Below are positions 51,306 to 64,000 of a stretch of DNA of 64,000 nucleotides, one piece after another. A program made the translations under genes and the position numbers. The notes under the pieces are model-generated. The model saw only the letters and a list, made by a program, of their open reading frames with translations, did no database searches and was not told where the DNA came from. Each line of letters opens with the position of its first letter. Positions within the stretch are counted from its first letter, which is position 1. Source of the stretch: Himantopus leucocephalus (Eukaryota; Chordata; Aves; Charadriiformes; Recurvirostridae); the NCBI GenBank assembly GCA_003993805.1, contig RSEF01000003.1, forward strand, positions 65,997,818-66,061,817, read 5' to 3'.

Positions 51306-51901
51306 GGGGTGTGTGGGGGGTGAATCTTATCAATGTGTATAAATACCTGAGAGGAGAGTGTAAAGAAGGAGCCAAATTCTTTTCAGTGGTGTCCAGTGAC
51401 AGGACAAACCCAAACATTTTTGCTGTGAGGGTGGTCAAACACTGAACATGTTGCCTATAGAGGGAGGAGACTCCATCCTTGGAGATACTCAAGACCCCCC
51501 AGGACATGGTCCTGAGAAGCCTGGTTTAGCTGACTGTGCAGAGCAGGGGGACTGGACTAGATCCTCAAAGATTCCTTTCAGACTCAACTAGTCTGTGATT
51601 TTTCTCAGTTCTGGGGTCTGTACTTGTTAATAACAAGCAGAATCTCATTTCTCATTTTGCAGCAGAGCATACAGGGGTTAGAAAAGGTCGGTTCTGGTAG
51701 GGGAGAAAGAAAATGGTTTCCAGGTTATTTCTGTTCAAGGCAAATTCAGCATTTGTCCAAGCTGTCTTTCTTCTCAGGCGAAACACAGCAAATGAACAGG
51801 AGGTCAGAGGCAGGTATGTGCTATCACGCAGGGCGTTTTCCCTGCTGCACTGATACGCACGGTGTTTTATGCAACTGGTTGTGTTCATACATACAGCTGT
51901 A

Positions 51902-51921
51902 CGTGTGTGTGTGTCTGTGTG
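51902..51921. repeat. (GT)n run
   Basis: About nine GT-type units with one interruption. Confidence 0.8.
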
Positions 51922-53199
51922 CAAAGTACTAAACCTTCCATCGGGCAGATACCTCACATGCAGTAAGGGGAGTAATGTACAAAGAACAAAGTACAACAAA
52001 GAAAGTATTATACACAGTACAGTGGTGGCGAATACTGCCCAACAAATGGCTTCTGTGGCCAGGCTGGACAGGAGTAGAGACTGTATGTGATTGTGCAAGG
52101 CAGCTGGCTGATTCCTCATTGAGTACCAGTATGCTGGTTGTGTTGTACCTCTGAACTGCCCTGGAAAAATACTTGTATACATATAAATGCCCCAGAGAGC
52201 AGAATGGCATGTTTTGAGCCACCTTCGTCTTTTAGACCCTCTAATTTGCATACATTTATAGCCATATTTTATGGTGTATGTCACTGCCTATTAGAGATGA
52301 GTCACTTGACAGGGAGAACACCCAGCTATAGGGTGTGCTGGGTTCTGGGATCAGCCCAACTGCTCTTCTGAATCGCGTGGAATCGGTGCTAGCCAGGAAC
52401 AAGAACACCAGGTTTTTGATGTTTGTTCACTACAACCTGGAGGTTTATTTTTCTCTTACTGCAGTGTTTGTAATATCAAGAAATGCAACCCCCTGGCATT
52501 TTAGCAAATTCAGGTTTTGATAATACTGCATAGTTAAGAGTTCCAAGAACTGCATTTCTGATTTTGAAGCAAAAGGCAGTGGATTAACCTTTTAGATGTG
52601 CAAGTGTATTTTCTGCAGTGTTTTTTTCTGCTGAGATGTTTTGACATATTATGTGATTTTTTTTTCTCATCGCTAGTATTAACAACAGCATATATTGAGA
52701 TGTGTAGAATGAGACCTGTGGATATCAATTCTATTTTGCTTTGTCTGATCCTAGTTGTATTATTGTGTTAATTGACTTTGGCTATCTCGGCAATGAATCC
52801 AACGAATAACCAAGCTCTTTGCTTAGGTCACAGATGAGTACTTGCGCTTAGAAAGTATTTGCCAGGCATCTGTTTCCATCAGTGTTGTGTATAATGAGAG
52901 GCTTCTACATCCCTGTAAAGCATAACTGATGATGGCATCCAACTGGCCTAATTACCAAGAGTGTTTTATATTACAGGCTTGGCTGAATTATTTTAATTTT
53001 TACAGATGCTAGCAGTTTACATCTTTGATTAAATGATTAATTAGAACCACCAGTAACAGTGCCTCAGAAAGAGTTTTGGACTGGAACATTGCCTTGATGA
53101 CACACACGTAGATAAGTGCCCATTTTCCTTGTGGTGTGCTTCTAGTATTGTTGCTGAGTTCCCAAACTTTGGTCATGTTTCATGCATTCAGAAATTACG

Positions 53200-54269
53200 A
53201 AAACAAAACTGTATAATATGATCAACCAGTCTGGCCTCCTGAATAACATGGGTCATAAAATAACCCCAGCAATCTTATTTACACCAATGCCTACTTTTCA
53301 GAAAACGGTGCTGGTCTGTGTTAAAAATTGACAGCTGAGAACAGTCTATCACAACTCTTCCTGAATTGTCCCAGGAACAGTTAAAAATTTGCACCTCCTT
53401 TTTCGTCTGAATTTGCTGAAAGCTAGGTACCAGCCAGGAAATGTATGTTCTTACTACCATGGTAAATTCCAGAGTCCAGCATCAATTCTTTGGCATTGTT
53501 TTTTCAAATCTGCATGCTTAGGGTTGATATCATTTAGCCATCTAGAAATTAAGCGTTTAAACTAAGTTAGGAATTTGGCCTCCTTCAAAGGAGAATAATG
53601 GGCACTACTTGAAAGTGATTCATTCTACTTGTCTGAGGGTGGTTTGACTGTGGAGAGGCGCATCCCTTTTAGTTATTGAACAGTGAACCTCAGTTTTTAC
53701 ATCTACATCCTAGGACTAAATTAAGCCTTTTGGTCACAAAATTACACTTGGACATTATTTCATCTGATTATCCTCTATGACCCTGTAGTCTTTTTCAGAG
53801 ATGTGGCTTTTCAAGAGATCTTCTCTACTTTCTAGGCTGTTTTCCTATTGTCTTAGCATAGCTTTACTCCTTGTTCTTACATGTGTATCTTCATATTTAG
53901 TCATATTAAAACAGATATTATTTGATTGTACCAAGATTTGTACCAGTGATTGTCCTTTTCAGTATTTAACATTTCTCCAACCTTGACTCTTATCTGCAGT
54001 CTTTATCCGATATTATTTTATGTTTTTTTCCAGGCAGCAGCAAAAAATGTTAATTAGTGTAGGACCAAGAATTGATTCTTGTGTGACCCCATTAGGACTG
54101 CTGTGGCGTTAATTTGCAGGTGATTTGGTGGTTCAGTGACATTTATGATAAATGCTGAAGAGTCGGATGTTTGTTCATGGTAGCTGGTTAAAAATGCATC
54201 CCAGTGATCAAATATTTATAATGAGCTGAAGACTGTCAAACTTCATTTCAGAATGAGACCTTCACATTT
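53200..54269 (-). mobile_element. Antisense ancient CR1 LINE remnant
   Basis: On the plus strand the complement of a CR1 3' part is recognisable. It begins with gatcaaccagtctggcctcctg, trimmed here to gatcaaccagtctggcctcc, then gttaaaaatttgcacctcc. Further right is taggaccaagaattgattc, the complement of the codons for the CR1 segment around GPRTDPCG. It is heavily decayed. The solo LTR is inserted at its right end. Some of the middle could not be aligned by eye. Confidence 0.65.
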
Positions 54270-54274
54270 CTAAC

Positions 54275-54671
54275 TGTTGTGGTTTAACCCCAGCCAGCAT
54301 CTAAGCACCACACAGCCACTCGCTCGCTCGCTCCCCCCCGGTGGGATGGGGGAGAGAAACGGAAGAGTAAAAGTGAGAAAACTCGTGGGCTGAGATAAAG
54401 ACAGTTTAATAGGTAAAGCAAAAGCTGTGCATGCAAGCAAAGCAAAACAAGAAATTCATTCACTGCTTCCCATTGGCAGGCAGGTGTTCAGCCATCTCCG
54501 GGAAAGCAGGGCTCCATCACACATGATGGTTAATTGGGAAGACAAATGAGGTAACTCTGAACATCCTCCCCCTTCCTTCTTCTTCCCTCAACTTTATATG
54601 CTAAGCATGATGTCACATGGTATGGAATACCTATGAAGAAAATTAACTCTATCCCAGCCAAAGCCAGCACA
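54275..54671 (-). mobile_element. Solo endogenous-retrovirus LTR, internally shortened
   Basis: A 397-base LTR bounded by TG and CA with perfect 5-base target duplications, ctaac at 54,270-54,274 and 54,672-54,676. Read on the minus strand it begins tgtgctggc and ends aaccacaaca. It carries the TATA-containing u3 segment agcatataaag and a polyadenylation-region attaaac. These features mark an LTR family widespread in neoavian birds. Compared with longer members I recall, sequence is missing between the start region (minus-strand ttaattttcttcatag) and ggtattccatacc. No internal viral genes flank it, so it is a recombined solo LTR with no coding capacity. Confidence 0.85.
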
Positions 54672-57600
54672 CTAACAAAGGGAACATTTAAATATTAGTC
54701 TTAAGTCAACCTCGCCATGAAGGTTTTAAGTCAGCCTAAGGGCCACAGCCCCTTTCCTTGCTGGGAATAAGCATTTCTGTTAAGAAGCTGAGACAGTGTC
54801 ACTTATGGGGGAAAGTCATAATTTAGGAGGATGAGGCATGGGGATCAGTCACAGGCTGTCTGAACCTTTTGTAGTCGGTGAAGCCACTGGGCACTCCGCT
54901 CCAGCCAGCGCTGCAATATTCTCCTTCCCCTCATTTTCATCTTTGAATGGTCGAAATACCAGTAAGGCATTGGGTGAAGGTTTATGGGAGAGCAAACTGG
55001 TACCAGAGTGAGAAAGGCAAGTCTGGGGATGTCCAAACTGCTAAAATGTCTTCCTTCCATTTTAGCTTGTAGTCTCCATGGTTTATTTTTCCAGAGCACC
55101 TTCTTTACATGAGCTGTTCAACAAAACTTAGATTAAAATTTAGATTTAATTTGTGGCAGGATCCCACTGGCATAACTTCAGAGCACAGTAGAGATCCTCT
55201 GTTTTCAATAACCTAAGTTCCCAAACACTTTTGAAACTTCCCCATATGTTGTATTACAGAAAATGTTTTTCAGCCAGTTTACAAGCTTTACCATCGAACT
55301 TTCCCAAGTAAACACAAACAAAAGAAGAGATGAAGAGTAACAGAAGACCCTTCCTTATAGTCAGAGGACAGAGTGGTGATTGCTGACATGTGAGAGATGG
55401 ATTTCTTTCCCCCATTAATGGAAAATCTGCTCACTGCTCAGCCTTCTAGACCAAGTGCAGATTTCAGAGTTTTTCCTACCTGAATTCATCTTAAATTTTT
55501 GCATCCTCTCAGATGAACTCTAACATCTGATTTTTTGGTGAGATGACCCTGTAACTGGCGGTGTTGTCCAAGGTGCACAGTCTCGTAGGGCAAGCTGCAA
55601 AGCTCCTTTCTCTGCTGTGTGCCTACAAACCTACACAGATGTGCATGTTCTTGATGCCACCCTGCTCTGTGAACCCAGGTGAGGGACTGTAAGAACTGTC
55701 TGTGCATTTAATACAACTCTTCAGTATGAAATGAACTTGAATGCAAATATACACGTGTGATCAGCCCACAACTTTGCAGAACTGTCTTCGTTTCCAGCAG
55801 GCAGTGTAGAGGTGCACATTGTGTGCAGAATCATGGTTATTTTCCTTCTCATTACTTTTCATTTTCAGACTAACCTTTTTTGTTGGGATGTGGTAACTAC
55901 ACTTTGGTTTATATATATCTATTTTTGTGACCAAGGCCATAAACCTAATCTGGTTGCTTGCACTTTCCCATTCTCGTGAACATTTCTTTAGAATCTCTTC
56001 TGAGATATTCTTCCAAGGAGACTGGAAAACTCTACATGTGATAATAGGTGTGAGAAAGAAAAATCTTTAGAATTGGCAAAATCTCTTACGTATTTAATTC
56101 ATAATTGCCATATCCATGTCTGTGACTGTGATTATTGCTATTGTTATGTGGGGGTGTTTTGAACTATGTTGACATACTGCCTGACATACTGGCAGTCCCA
56201 GATAAAGACTGGGACAGTGCATCGTACTTGGAATTGTGCAAACCCTGAGAAAAAGACTGACTCTCTTCTCCCAAAAAAGACAAATAGCTGAGCTGACAAA
56301 TAAACAGCAACTTAGGAAGCCCTAGGAAATAGGTTTAACTAGTATCATTATGCAACAAAATACCTTATTCCTGCACTTTCACTCCCAAATATTCATGGTG
56401 TTCTGAGATTTGCTTCTGCATTTCAGGATTAGGGAGCCAAGTGTAAGCTGACTCTGATTTCTGCATCCATAATGGGGCCTAGTTGGATAGTGCTGGGGAA
56501 CTAAGCACATCTAGCTCTTCCGTCTTTTAAAAGGTTCAAATGGCAGGACACCTCTTCCTCTTCAGAGAAGTTGTTTTCACTGTTTTATGATATCCTGGTG
56601 GATGAAGGAGTGTGTAATCACAGAAAGCAAAGTATCAGAGTTTGGCTGGCTATTTGACCAGGTCATATGGAGAGCTTTGAAAAGGCAGCTTTCATCTTAT
56701 GCTGCTCAGGACTTCTTTCAAATAAGAAAAAGAAGGAAGCCAATGTAATGAAAGCATAAATGTGCTGCTTCGTCTTATGCATTGCAAAGAATGCTTTTAC
56801 CTAGTTATACCACAAAGTTATCATTATTTGCTCTAGCAATGTGGGTTTGGTTCAAAACACAAAGGGTTTCTCTAGATAAAGTGAAAATGTTGTGTATCTT
56901 TTTCCTCTCCTTTTATTTTTTCTCATTTAATTGGCAAATGAATAATGGCAAAGGATCTGAAAATGATAACTGAAATAACTCCTAAATCAATGCAAATGAA
57001 ATAATACAAATATTGGAGGGCAGCTCCTCTTTTCTCTTCTGCAATATGAAGACATTCAAAAGACTACATAAGAACTATTTTTCTCTCCATGGTGGAGTAG
57101 GAAAGATTGCTTTCGTTTCGTATCATTCCTCAGAGATATTTTCAAATGCATCAGTTTTAATATGAAAAGAGCATTGCTAGAGTTAGTAGAGATATACTTA
57201 GTGTTTGCTTCATGGACAGGGGTGCTGTGCTTCTTTGAATTTCACTTATCCCCTGCTTTTTCTTTCCTGCCTTAATTTTTCAAGCAAGTAGAATACTGAA
57301 ATACTCGGGGCTCCTCCTGCCCTTGAAGCAGGGTGGAAGGAGTAAAGGGTTGTATGATTCTGTGTACTTGTGCCAATGACAGACAAAGGCAGCATCTTGA
57401 GCTTGTTGCTGGCAAATTGCACTGACATAGTTGCAGAATAAGGGAGACATTTGAAAAGCAAAGTTTTTGTTTTTAGGAGAACACACATTTTCAATTTGCC
57501 AACATGGATAGTGTCCATCTAGTTTTTACTACATATTCTAATACATTAAATTAGAGTTGGTGGCAGTAAACTAAAAAATCTGTCCTCCGTCTGTTTTGGT

Positions 57601-60238
57601 CCAGCTCCACGAGCTAACCGACCGTACTGACGGGAGGGAAAATGCAGAGAGAGTCTTAGGGCAAATTTCAGTTTCCCTGGTCATAGTCACTCTGAGCCAG
57701 ACAGGGGGAAGTTTGTGCAGCCCAAAAGTTGTTCAATATTCAGCACCTTTTCAAGACTGTAAAGATGGTGTTAGGTTTGCTCTGATTTTTGAAAGCCCTG
57801 CAGACCTGTCACAGCAGTTGAGAGGCAGCTAACTGTAGCCCTGTACAGTACAGCTGTGTGCAGATGAGAAGGTTCAGTTGCAGCTGTGGAGGTTGAAGAA
57901 GCTGCACACCCTTTGCCTTAGCCTGCTCTGTGAGGAGGGATAAGGGCTGTTATGGGGGCTCTGTGCACCCATAAATCCCTTTATGTGTCAGGAATTCCTC
58001 CTGTGGTTGCCTACATTGATTTTTAGATCATATGGTCCCAGATCAGGCTTGAAATAATGCAACCTAAGTGTCTTGAAAAATTTTGGTATGTTTTGCTTAG
58101 GGTTTCTTTATTAATTGCTGAGAGATTTACTGTAGTTTAGGATCAGATAGCAAGAATTTGAGTTCATTTTATAGCTTTCCTTCTCAGTGGAAGGAAAGTG
58201 ATGCTATTATTTCTGCATTGTGTTACTCTCAGAGTAGATTTCAGGTCTTTTTATGCCTGAGAAGCACTGAGAGCATCACAGGTGATGTTAGGACTGCACA
58301 TTTGGCTTGCAGTTTAGGGCTGGCGAGAGAAGGATTATACCATCTGGTCTTGAGAAGTGCTTAGCATCTCCAGCAAGACATTGGATAAACTCCAGTGAAG
58401 ATCACTGGAGAATTGATGCTGCTGAACATCGCAACAGAATTGCCCAATGTATGTCACCTGGTGTGCATATATACTATCATCCACAGAACATCATCTGTGG
58501 ACTTATCTAGACTGTGGAAACTTCTCAGCATTGCCAGAACACACGTGCAGCCCCATGTGCGCTGGCTACAGTGAATGCTGGAATAGTCAGGTCAAACCCA
58601 GTTTTACCTCCTAGTCTTTCAGGGGTAAGCAGAGATTATACAATGCAATGATACATGCCCCAGTTGCTGGTCTTATTATCCCTAGTGCTGTTGATATATT
58701 TCATTAGTACTTGAGCTGTTTAGCAAACTCCCCATTGTAGAAACAGTATTATATGCATTTTTTGCTTGTCTTCTGCAGATGGGTAACTTGGTTCAAGGTT
58801 ATCAAAACCGTAAAGCTGTCCGGTAAGCATTACTGATCAGATAGTGAAAAAGTATTCTTATGTTTGTTCCTTTTACCTTTGTCTTTTTTTAAATGAAAAA
58901 CATTCAATAGAGTGAACTGAATATGATTTTTTAAATTATGTAGAAAAAGATTACCTAAGCCCAAAAATTATCCTTCACAACAAACTCTCAAAACCAATTC
59001 TAGAATCTGAGTGGCAGATTTTTTTTTGCTATAGTTTGAGAAAACAGCAGAGGTGGTTTTCAGTGGCACTACAGTATGTTTTGTGGTACACTGTGATATG
59101 GGAAAAGGATCAACAAGTGGAGAGTTGTATTAAAAGATAATCAAACACAAACATTTTTGAACAAACAAATTTTGTATGTGAAGGTGGCTGGCCCTGTCTA
59201 ACATTTATTAGTATGTCAAAACAAGCAACATGCACACAGTTTTAGTAGTGTCCAGTTGGAGGCATAATATGAAGATTCTCTTGCAAGGGTCTGGGTTGCT
59301 GTTTTCATTTTTGCCATATGTTTATTTGAACTTTTTTTTTCTTTTTTCTGTTTTGCTTTGATACTTCTTTTCATTAGCAGCAATAAATTGTTTAAAGTTG
59401 AAAATTGGATTGGAAGAGTGGACTAGTACAGGGCTTGAGAGAAATGAGAGAAAGAATAGCCACTGTAAATTGTGAAATGTACCTCTGAAAAACCTCTCAA
59501 AATTTTATTATTTATATCAGGATATACTGCTTCATATGTGGCATCCTTTGTTCAGTATGAGTATTGCCTCAGTGCCCTAACGTGATGTTACGGGGCACTG
59601 TGATTTTGCAGATGTTGTATGTCAGCCGAGATGTGCAAGTGAGATCTTAACCTCTAGTGATCAGAAGTTGTTTCATGGTGTTTTTCACAAGAAAAGAGAT
59701 CGTATGAATTCCAGCTCGGCCCAATCCACTTACCCAAATCATCCTGCTAATTGAATTGTGCGTGTTCTTCATTGCTTTCCTCTGTAAAATGGTTGCTAAA
59801 TACCATCATTTGTTGGTGAATAATACAAGCTCCATGGATAGTTTGTTATAATTCAAGTAAAGCAGAATAGAATGTAGTGCCCAGTCTCTGCATAGCCACA
59901 ACTATTGCTGTAATTAAGCTGTTGCTAGCCTGACTACTGAAAGGAACTTTAACACAAAAGATACTGAGAGAAAGGAGAAAACCAGATTTTTCATTTTAGG
60001 TCAAACCCTTAAAAATATGTTTTGCCCTCTGTAGTTTCTCTTTTTTTTTCTTTTTTTTTTGTCACGGGGAAACTTCTTTATATATCTCTTATCTTCTGAA
60101 ATGTTGTAGGGTACACAAGAAGTTGCAGCTCAGCATTTCAGAACCTCGTTATATCTGGAGAGATGCTGAACTCAGCAGGCTGAATAGAAGACAGTTAGGT
60201 AATCAAGCAGAAATACAGTTTAACTCTCTCAGTTATTT

Positions 60239-60253
60239 TATATATATATATAT
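60239..60253. repeat. Short (TA)n run
   Basis: Seven TA units in MTCL3 intron 3. Confidence 0.85.
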
Positions 60254-62283
60254 CTATCAGTGGGTGGCATTGGCAAGAATCTGGTGCAAAGAGAAGTTTC
60301 CAGTGCTAACTGATTTGAAAAGGCGCTTTTCCAAGTGGTAATACATAGTGGTATAAGCAGTGGTAATACACAGTAGAAAGCTGCACCTCTGAAAGTTTAA
60401 TGCTTTATAAATTTGCCAATTCAAAAAGAAAAAAAACAAAAAAACCTTCCACGTGCACATACCATTTCTGCAATAGGATAACTGATGGGTGACCCTGGAG
60501 AAGAAGCATTTTCCTTGTAGACTGGATTCCAAAATTGTTTGCTTTATTTTTAAAGAAAAAAGTGAGTTAATGTAACTATTTTTTGTGCCTTTTCTGGATT
60601 CTTTTAGAATTCTGTGATTCCCAGCTATCCAGCTATCACAGCTAGGGTGCTAATGATCTTTGTTTGATTTTATTGTTTTGTCTATTGAGAGCATTCAGTG
60701 TTTCTGCAAAAAGCATAAAAATTGTAATTCTGGTTCTTGGTGGAACCATCTGTGAATTTTAGTTCTGATCCTGAATCTGAGGTCATTTTTCTTAATTTTT
60801 GCATAATTCTATAGTGAATTTGAGCAAAAAGCCTCATGGGGAAATCATCTCATGTGGTTGCTCAGATTTATACGTGAGTCATTTCTATGGCGTTGACTTT
60901 TCCTTTGGAGCGAGCAGTCCATGAGCTTAGTATTTGTTATGGGGATGATCTGCAGAAGAAAAAGAACAATTGGTGCCAGCAGGCGAACAGTGCACAGGAT
61001 CGTTATGTACAGCATACTCGCCCACTGTACTCTGTTCCTTGAGGATTATGAACATAATTAAATTCCCACTGTATGGAACTGGGTGGCTTTGAGGTACAGC
61101 TGGATTCTCCCCTGGCTGGTGCAGGGAAATGCATGTTTCTCAGTGGCACAAAGGATCCTTCTACCAGAGAATAATCTCAGAGGGAGATGGCGTTGGTTGT
61201 ATCACTGCCTTGCCTCAGGGCCTATATTTTACCTGGGGAATATAAAAACTGGGAACAGCTGCAAGTGGGATGTTATGTATTAACATATTCTCTCACTCGC
61301 TTTCCTCTCTCCTGCTGTTTTCTTGATGATCTGTATTGAGTGTTGACAGTGGGATGGCTGCAGTTGTTTTCCACTGCTACTACTTGCCCACTAACGAACT
61401 TTCTACTGTCAGCAATTACAAGATTTTTGCTGGATACACTACTAGGCTTCGATCCCAGTGCGTCCTGCTCTAAAAGCAGGAGTTCCTTTTCTACTCGCTT
61501 TAGCTGCATAGCAGATGAGAAGACACCAAAGAAGATTCCTCATATGGTGATGCATACATGTGTTCGTGTGGTGCTGTTCTTAAGCTAATATGCGTTGTTT
61601 CTCACCAGGACTTTGTAGTCCAAGCAGTTTTACATTGTGTTTACTCAAATACTTTCTGAAAACAGAACAAACCTAGTGACTAGATCTATGCGTAAGTTTG
61701 TCTGCCCAGAGTTTGTCTACAGTAGACACCTACAGAGGGGTGACTGGGGTACACTGCAAGCTTGAAGCCGGTGGGTGGGACACAGAGAAAGGTTTGCTTG
61801 TAGATGTACACTCAAGTCAGCTGATAGGATCTCAGTTACACTGTTTTGTGTAGCTTGCCTATCACAAAGGCTAAGGCCACACCTCTGGCTAGAGGCATCT
61901 TTTAAGTGCCTTGGCCCCATTAGGGTTAACATCAAATAGGCAAGTCTGAAGCTGGGATTTCACTGCTTGCCTCAGCTTTGCTATCGGCAAGATATCACTT
62001 GGGGTACCTGCTTTCTTACCGCTTTTGCCATGTGTTAAACTTTCATTAAGCACTAGTCTTAAAATGTGTTGAATAAAAAAGGTAACAGACTGATTAAACC
62101 GATACTTGTATGACATTGCTGTGTCATTTTTGGGCAGCTGTATCTCCCCTCTGTATTTGGTATCTTAAGGATTACAAGAAATTAATTCCTTTATAGTTGC
62201 ATTTGACTTGCTTTGTTTTAAAAGAGTGACAATTATATACCACTTCAGTGAAATATTCAGTGCATCTCATTTCATTGTTGCAG

Positions 62284-62355
62284 CAATCACTGAAAAGAAG
62301 AGGGAGCAAAGACCTACCCAAATCAGAAAAAAAGTCACAGCAGACACCAACAGAG
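62284..62355 (+). CDS. MTCL3: MTCL3 (SOGA3) coding exon 4
   Basis: A 72-base exon (24 codons, residues 446-469), too short to appear as an open frame. It lies between a cattgttgcag acceptor and a gtatgt donor and encodes QSLKRRGSKDLPKSEKKSQQ then TPTE. The SLKRRGS core matches the basic linker that follows KMKE in human SOGA3. KRRGS resembles a basophilic-kinase phosphorylation site; that is inference. Phase 0 at both ends means skipping would keep the frame. Confidence 0.92.

Positions 62356-64000
<1,645 letters not shown>

Larger units (their letters stand above)
49780..51604 (+). mobile_element. CR1 LINE, 3' part, interrupted by two insertions
   Basis: A sense-strand CR1 retrotransposon remnant. 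Upstream pieces contain aaaatgcacctgg and ggcttctacaggtacatc. The reverse-transcriptase frame reads WRLVTSGVP up to 50,128 and resumes QGSTLGP at 50,629, which is the CR1 motif SGVPQGS cut by an insertion. The 3' untranslated part has atcaatgtgtataaatacctgag, recognised as CR1, then gtccagtgacaggac and gtggtcaaacactg. It ends in ggactagatcctc and the terminal agtctgtgattt. Stops and gaps show that it is dead. It lies sense within MTCL3 intron 3. Confidence 0.88.

Noticed and set aside
51652..52284. A 210-codon open frame on the minus strand.
   Set aside because: No family resemblance and no coding-like features. It lies next to a CR1 end and a GT run.

Overview
This is a piece of an avian nuclear genome. 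It holds two split vertebrate genes with GT-AG introns, CR1 LINE copies in both orientations, and a solo endogenous-retrovirus LTR of a kind common in neoavian birds. About 97% of the window is non-coding. No bacterial, plasmid or phage features are present.

Layout. (1) Positions 1-10,874, minus strand: five exons of LEG1 (liver-enriched gene 1, C6orf58 in human). It encodes a secreted protein with a signal peptide and four conserved-type cysteines. All five exons join in frame without a stop, giving 321 codons, and the gene runs off the left edge close to its C-terminus. (2) Positions 10,875-34,096: a spacer of about 23 kb between two divergent genes. It has no supported coding exon. It holds low-complexity repeats, one MIR-like SINE, one antisense CR1 remnant, a compact RFX/CRE-like site and several AT-rich blocks that look like conserved non-coding elements. 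From about 30.5 kb it becomes CpG-rich, with an assembly gap, a TATA box and a strong orphan splice donor. (3) Positions 34,097-64,000, plus strand: the first five coding exons of MTCL3 (SOGA3), a coiled-coil protein of the MTCL/SOGA family. The fifth exon runs off the right edge. Intron 3 is 23 kb long and holds most of the transposon-derived DNA.

The head-to-head order LEG1(-) / MTCL3(+) matches the human 6q22.33 arrangement as I recall it, which supports both identifications. The two genes have no known shared pathway; they are syntenic neighbours. The most unusual structures are a CR1 copy interrupted by two diverged copies of one unnamed dispersed repeat, a solo LTR with a 5-bp target duplication and an internally shortened body nested in an antisense CR1, and the two-part CpG promoter region upstream of MTCL3. 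I found no sign of a new multi-gene system.
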